Position numbers and translations under genes: made by a program
Part shown: piece after piece, positions 14,562 to 16,826 of the stretch
Position numbering within the stretch: position 1 is the first letter of the stretch
Layout of the letters: each line of letters opens with the position of its first letter
Origin: SM23-32 sp964434535
Lineage (GTDB): Bacteria; Planctomycetota; Brocadiia; SM23-32
NCBI GenBank assembly: GCA_964434535.1
Contig: CAYSWA010000050.1
Location: 1 to 16,826, forward strand
Reading direction: 5' to 3'
Length of the DNA stretch: 16,826 bases
The notes under the pieces: model-generated
What the model saw: the letters and a program-made list of their open reading frames with translations, nothing else
Databases searched by the model: none
Told to the model about the DNA's origin: nothing

Positions 14562-14973
14562 GGCGCGCGAGCTGCCGGCCGCAGGCGGCGCTTACGTCCT
14601 GGTCCTGCGGGCGGCGGGCGAGCCCTTCCGGGCCCGGATCGGGGCCCTGGGCGCTATCGAGTTCCGCCCCGGTTTCTACTGCTACGTGGGCAGCGCGCGG
14701 GCGGGGCTGCGGGCGCGCGTAACGCGCCACCTGAGGCGGGTGAAGGCGCGCCGCTGGCACATGGACTATCTGCGCGAGCGCACCCGGCCGGCGGCCGTCT
14801 ACGCCTGCTCGGGCAAGGAGGCCGACCAGTGCCGCCTCAACGCGGCCGTGGCCGCCCTCGCCGACGGGAGCGTGCGCGGCTTCGGCTCCAGCGACTGCCG
14901 CTGCCCGGGCCACCTGCATTACTTCCGCTCGGACCCTTCGCCGCTGCTGGACGGCCTGGAGCCGGGCGGCTGA
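14542..14973 (+). CDS. DUF123 / GIY-YIG-like domain protein
   Basis: The 143-residue protein is built entirely of a DUF123-type domain, a member of the GIY-YIG nuclease clan that is often fused to endonuclease III (Nth). Recognisable blocks are GAYVLVL (16-22), FRPGFYCYVGSARAGLRARVTRHLRR (about 41-66), RRWHMDYLRER and the C-terminal GFGSSDCRCPGHLHYF. YVGSA stands where the YIG motif is expected. No Nth is attached or adjacent. The ATG lies inside the nuclease gene, 20 nt before its stop. Two nuclease-fold genes in overlapping register suggest a shared role in DNA handling, but this is inference. Element B follows in the gap to clpC. Confidence 0.85.
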   Translation: MRRYGPEARELPAAGGAYVLVLRAAGEPFRARIGALGAIEFRPGFYCYVGSARAGLRARVTRHLRRVKARRWHMDYLRERTRPAAVYACSGKEADQCRLNAAVAALADGSVRGFGSSDCRCPGHLHYFRSDPSPLLDGLEPGG

Positions 14974-15033
14974 GCGGGGCCGCGCGGAGAAGAGGCCGGC
15001 CGCCCTGCCTCTGCGATGCTGCGCGTCCCCGGC

Positions 15034-15217
15034 TTAGAATCTCTCTCAGAACCCGGATCTGCTGCGGCCGGCTGCGAAGCCCGATGGCTGCGTTGTCGGC
15101 GCGAAACGTCCTCAACGTGGCCTCTGGCCACGCCTCCGGGCGTTTCGCGCCTGCCGCCTTGCCCTCCCGCCTTCTCGCTCGCCCTCGCGACGAACCGGGT
15201 TCTGAGAGAGATTCTTA
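15034..15217 (-). mobile_element. MITE-like repeat, copy B (inverted relative to copy A; abuts the clpC stop)
   Basis: This 178-bp element (15037-15214) has perfect 20-bp terminal inverted repeats at 15037-15056 and 15195-15214. TTA flanks both ends on the plus strand (TAA on the minus strand, the same as copy A read in its own direction). The inner hairpin has 11-bp perfect arms at 15098-15108 and 15141-15151 and an apex stem CGTGGCC-TCT-GGCCACG at 15116-15132. The 30 nt at 15106-15135 are identical to copy A. The TAA at one end is the stop codon of clpC. It fills the gap between two convergent genes (DUF123 and clpC) and could act as a two-way transcription end. No protein is encoded. The 63 nt between the DUF123 stop and the element show nothing else. 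Confidence 0.78.
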
Positions 15218-16826
15218 CGGTTTGGCCGGGGTGGTCTGCTGCTGCTTGACGTCGGCCGGCTCGCGGCGGAAGGTCAGCTCGCCGTCGCTCTCCTCGACGA
15301 CGATGCGCCCGTCGGTGAACTTCCCGGCCAGGATGCATTCGCTCAAGGGGTCCTCGAGGTATCGCTCGACGGCCCGGCGCAGCGGCCGCGCGCCGAACTC
15401 GAGGTTGTAGCCCTTCTCGATGAGGACGTCGACGGCCCGCTTGCGCACGACGAGCTCCATCTCCCTGGCGTTGAGCCGCTCGCGGACCTTGTCCAGCTCG
15501 AGCTTGACGATCTGGTTCAGGTCCTCGCGGGTGAGCGAGCGGAACACGATGGTGTCGTCGATGCGGTTGAGGAACTCGGGGCGGAAGTGCTTCTCCACCT
15601 CGTCCATGAGCTGCTTCTTCATGGTCTGGTAGTCGAGCTCCTCGGAGCGCTTGCGGAAGCCGAGGCCGGCGCTGTTCTTGATGACCTCGGCGCCGATGTT
15701 GGAGGTCATGATCAGCACGGCGTTGCTGAAGTCCACGCGCCGCCCGTAGCTGTCGGTCAGGCGGCCGTCCTCCATGATCTGCAGCAGCATGTTGAACACG
15801 TCGGCATGGGCCTTCTCGATCTCGTCGAACAGCACCACCGAGTAGGGCCGGCGGCGGATGCGCTCGGTGAGCTGGCCGCCCTCCTCGTAGCCGACGTAGC
15901 CGGGCGGGGCGCCGACCAGGCGCGAGACGTTGTGCTTCTCCATGTACTCCGACATGTCGATCTGGATCAGCGCGTCTTCCTGGCCGAACAGGAACTTGGC
16001 CAGCGAGCGGGCCAGGAGCGTCTTACCCACGCCGGTCGGGCCGATGAACAGGAAGCTGGCCACCGGGCGGCGGGGGTCCTTCATGCCGGAGCGCGAGCGC
16101 CGGATGGCGCGGCTGACGGCGCCGACCGCCTCGTTCTGGCTGACGACCATCTGGTGGATCTCTTCTTCCATGTTCAGCAGCCGGGCGGCCTCCTCCACCT
16201 CCATGCGCGCAAGCGGCACGCCGGTCATCTTCGAGACGATCTCGCGGACGATCTCCTCGTCGACGGTGCCGACCTCCTCGGCGCCGAGCTCGGTCTCGAC
16301 GCGCTCGCGCACGCGCTTGTTGCGCTCCAGCTCCTCGACGCGGTCGCGCAGGCTGGCGGCGCGCTCGAAGTCCTGATCGGCGACGGCCTCTTCCTTCTCG
16401 GCCTGGAGGCGGGCGAGCTCCTGCTGGAGCTGCTTCATCTCGGGGCTGGTGGTCATGCTGCGCAGTCGAACCAGCGAGCTGGCTTCGTCGATGACGTCGA
16501 GCGCCTTGTCGGGCAGGTAGCGCCCGGTGATGTAGCGTCCGGACAGGTCGGTGGCCTCGCGGATAGCCTCGTCGGTGATCTGCACGCAGTGGTGGGCCTC
16601 GTAGCGCTCGCGCAGGCCTTTGAGGATCGCGACCGTCTCGTCGCGGCTCGGCGGGTCGACCATGATCGTCTGGAACCGGCGTTCCAGGGCGCCGTCCTTC
16701 TCGATGTACTTGCGGTATTCGTCGGGCGTGGTGGCGCCGACGCACTGGACCTCGCCGCGGGCGAGGGCGGGCTTGAGCACGTTGGAGGCGTCGATGGCGC
16801 CCTCTGCCCCGCCGGCCCCGACCAGC
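15215..16826 (-). CDS. clpC: ATP-dependent Clp protease ATP-binding subunit ClpC (partial, 5' end outside the window)
   Basis: This is the C-terminal part of a Hsp100 AAA+ unfoldase that feeds substrates to ClpP. The frame is open to the window edge (LVGAGGAEGAIDASN...), so the N-domain and the first Walker A are missing. Visible are the end of the first AAA module (GATTPDEYRKYIEKD), a UVR segment (EEAVADQDFERAASLRDRVEELE, near 16330-16395) that separates ClpC from ClpB and ClpA, and the second AAA module with Walker A GPTGVGKT (near 16030), Walker B VVLFDEIEKAH (near 15820) and the SNIGAEVI and RPEFLNRID blocks. NLEFGARPLRRAVERYLEDPL is the C-terminal D2 domain. The tail DVKQQQTTPAKP is short and polar. 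Its TAA stop codon at 15217-15215 is also the flank of element B. Confidence 0.95.
   Translation of the reverse strand, partial: LVGAGGAEGAIDASNVLKPALARGEVQCVGATTPDEYRKYIEKDGALERRFQTIMVDPPSRDETVAILKGLRERYEAHHCVQITDEAIREATDLSGRYITGRYLPDKALDVIDEASSLVRLRSMTTSPEMKQLQQELARLQAEKEEAVADQDFERAASLRDRVEELERNKRVRERVETELGAEEVGTVDEEIVREIVSKMTGVPLARMEVEEAARLLNMEEEIHQMVVSQNEAVGAVSRAIRRSRSGMKDPRRPVASFLFIGPTGVGKTLLARSLAKFLFGQEDALIQIDMSEYMEKHNVSRLVGAPPGYVGYEEGGQLTERIRRRPYSVVLFDEIEKAHADVFNMLLQIMEDGRLTDSYGRRVDFSNAVLIMTSNIGAEVIKNSAGLGFRKRSEELDYQTMKKQLMDEVEKHFRPEFLNRIDDTIVFRSLTREDLNQIVKLELDKVRERLNAREMELVVRKRAVDVLIEKGYNLEFGARPLRRAVERYLEDPLSECILAGKFTDGRIVVEESDGELTFRREPADVKQQQTTPAKP

Noticed and set aside
384..15036. 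Interpretation of the two repeats as ends of one large composite transposon
   Set aside because: The intervening 14.6 kb is mostly housekeeping genes without transposase or integrase, and each copy has its own TAA flanks, so independent insertions are more likely.
1..16826. CRISPR array, tRNA, rRNA, integrase or phage genes
   Set aside because: I saw no regularly spaced direct repeats with spacers, no tRNA or rRNA sequence and no phage or integrase proteins in any frame.

Overview
The window is GC-rich bacterial chromosome, dense in genes. Most of them are housekeeping or metabolic genes. kdsB implies an outer membrane with Kdo-containing lipopolysaccharide, so a Gram-negative-type cell. A free-standing CoaB, a class I fumarase alpha subunit, NikR and a ClpC-type ATPase with a UVR segment would fit a planctomycete-like or related environmental bacterium, but this assignment is inference and weak.

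Layout. 1-398 holds no recognisable gene. It carries a possible promoter and a 207-bp MITE-like repeat (element A, 175-381). 399-3286 is a large N6-adenine DNA methyltransferase of the type I/IIG restriction kind, with a possible nuclease domain at its N-terminus; a single-base frameshift near 2312 breaks it into two frames. 3321-4001 (-) is stand-alone CoaB. 4239-5255 (+) is an alpha/beta hydrolase. 5334-5753 (+) is NikR. 5937-7190 (+) is a LysN-like aminotransferase. 10419-7195 (-) is a likely operon metG - thpR - pfkB-family sugar kinase. 12422-10532 (-) is kdsB followed by a creatinase-like M24 protein that lacks metal ligands. 12940-12506 (-) is a small dUTPase/dCTP-deaminase-fold protein. 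Divergent from it, 13126-14973 (+) holds a fumarase alpha subunit, a membrane-anchored staphylococcal-type nuclease and an overlapping DUF123/GIY-YIG gene. 14974-15214 is almost filled by a second, inverted copy of the MITE-like repeat (element B), which abuts the stop codon of a partial clpC (15215 to the window end, -).

The most unusual content is the repeat family. The two copies share an identical 30-nt core. Each is bounded by about 20-bp terminal inverted repeats and flanked by TAA in the same orientation. Base differences between the copies are repeatedly compensated on the opposite arm, in both the outer and the inner stem, which points to conserved secondary structure. Other noteworthy items are the GGGGACA palindrome upstream of the fumarase gene, heptad tandem repeats just after two stop codons, the M24 protein without metal ligands and the broken methylase.

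The genes do not form one pathway. Local units are the metG-thpR-kinase operon, kdsB-M24, and fumarase alpha-nuclease-DUF123.
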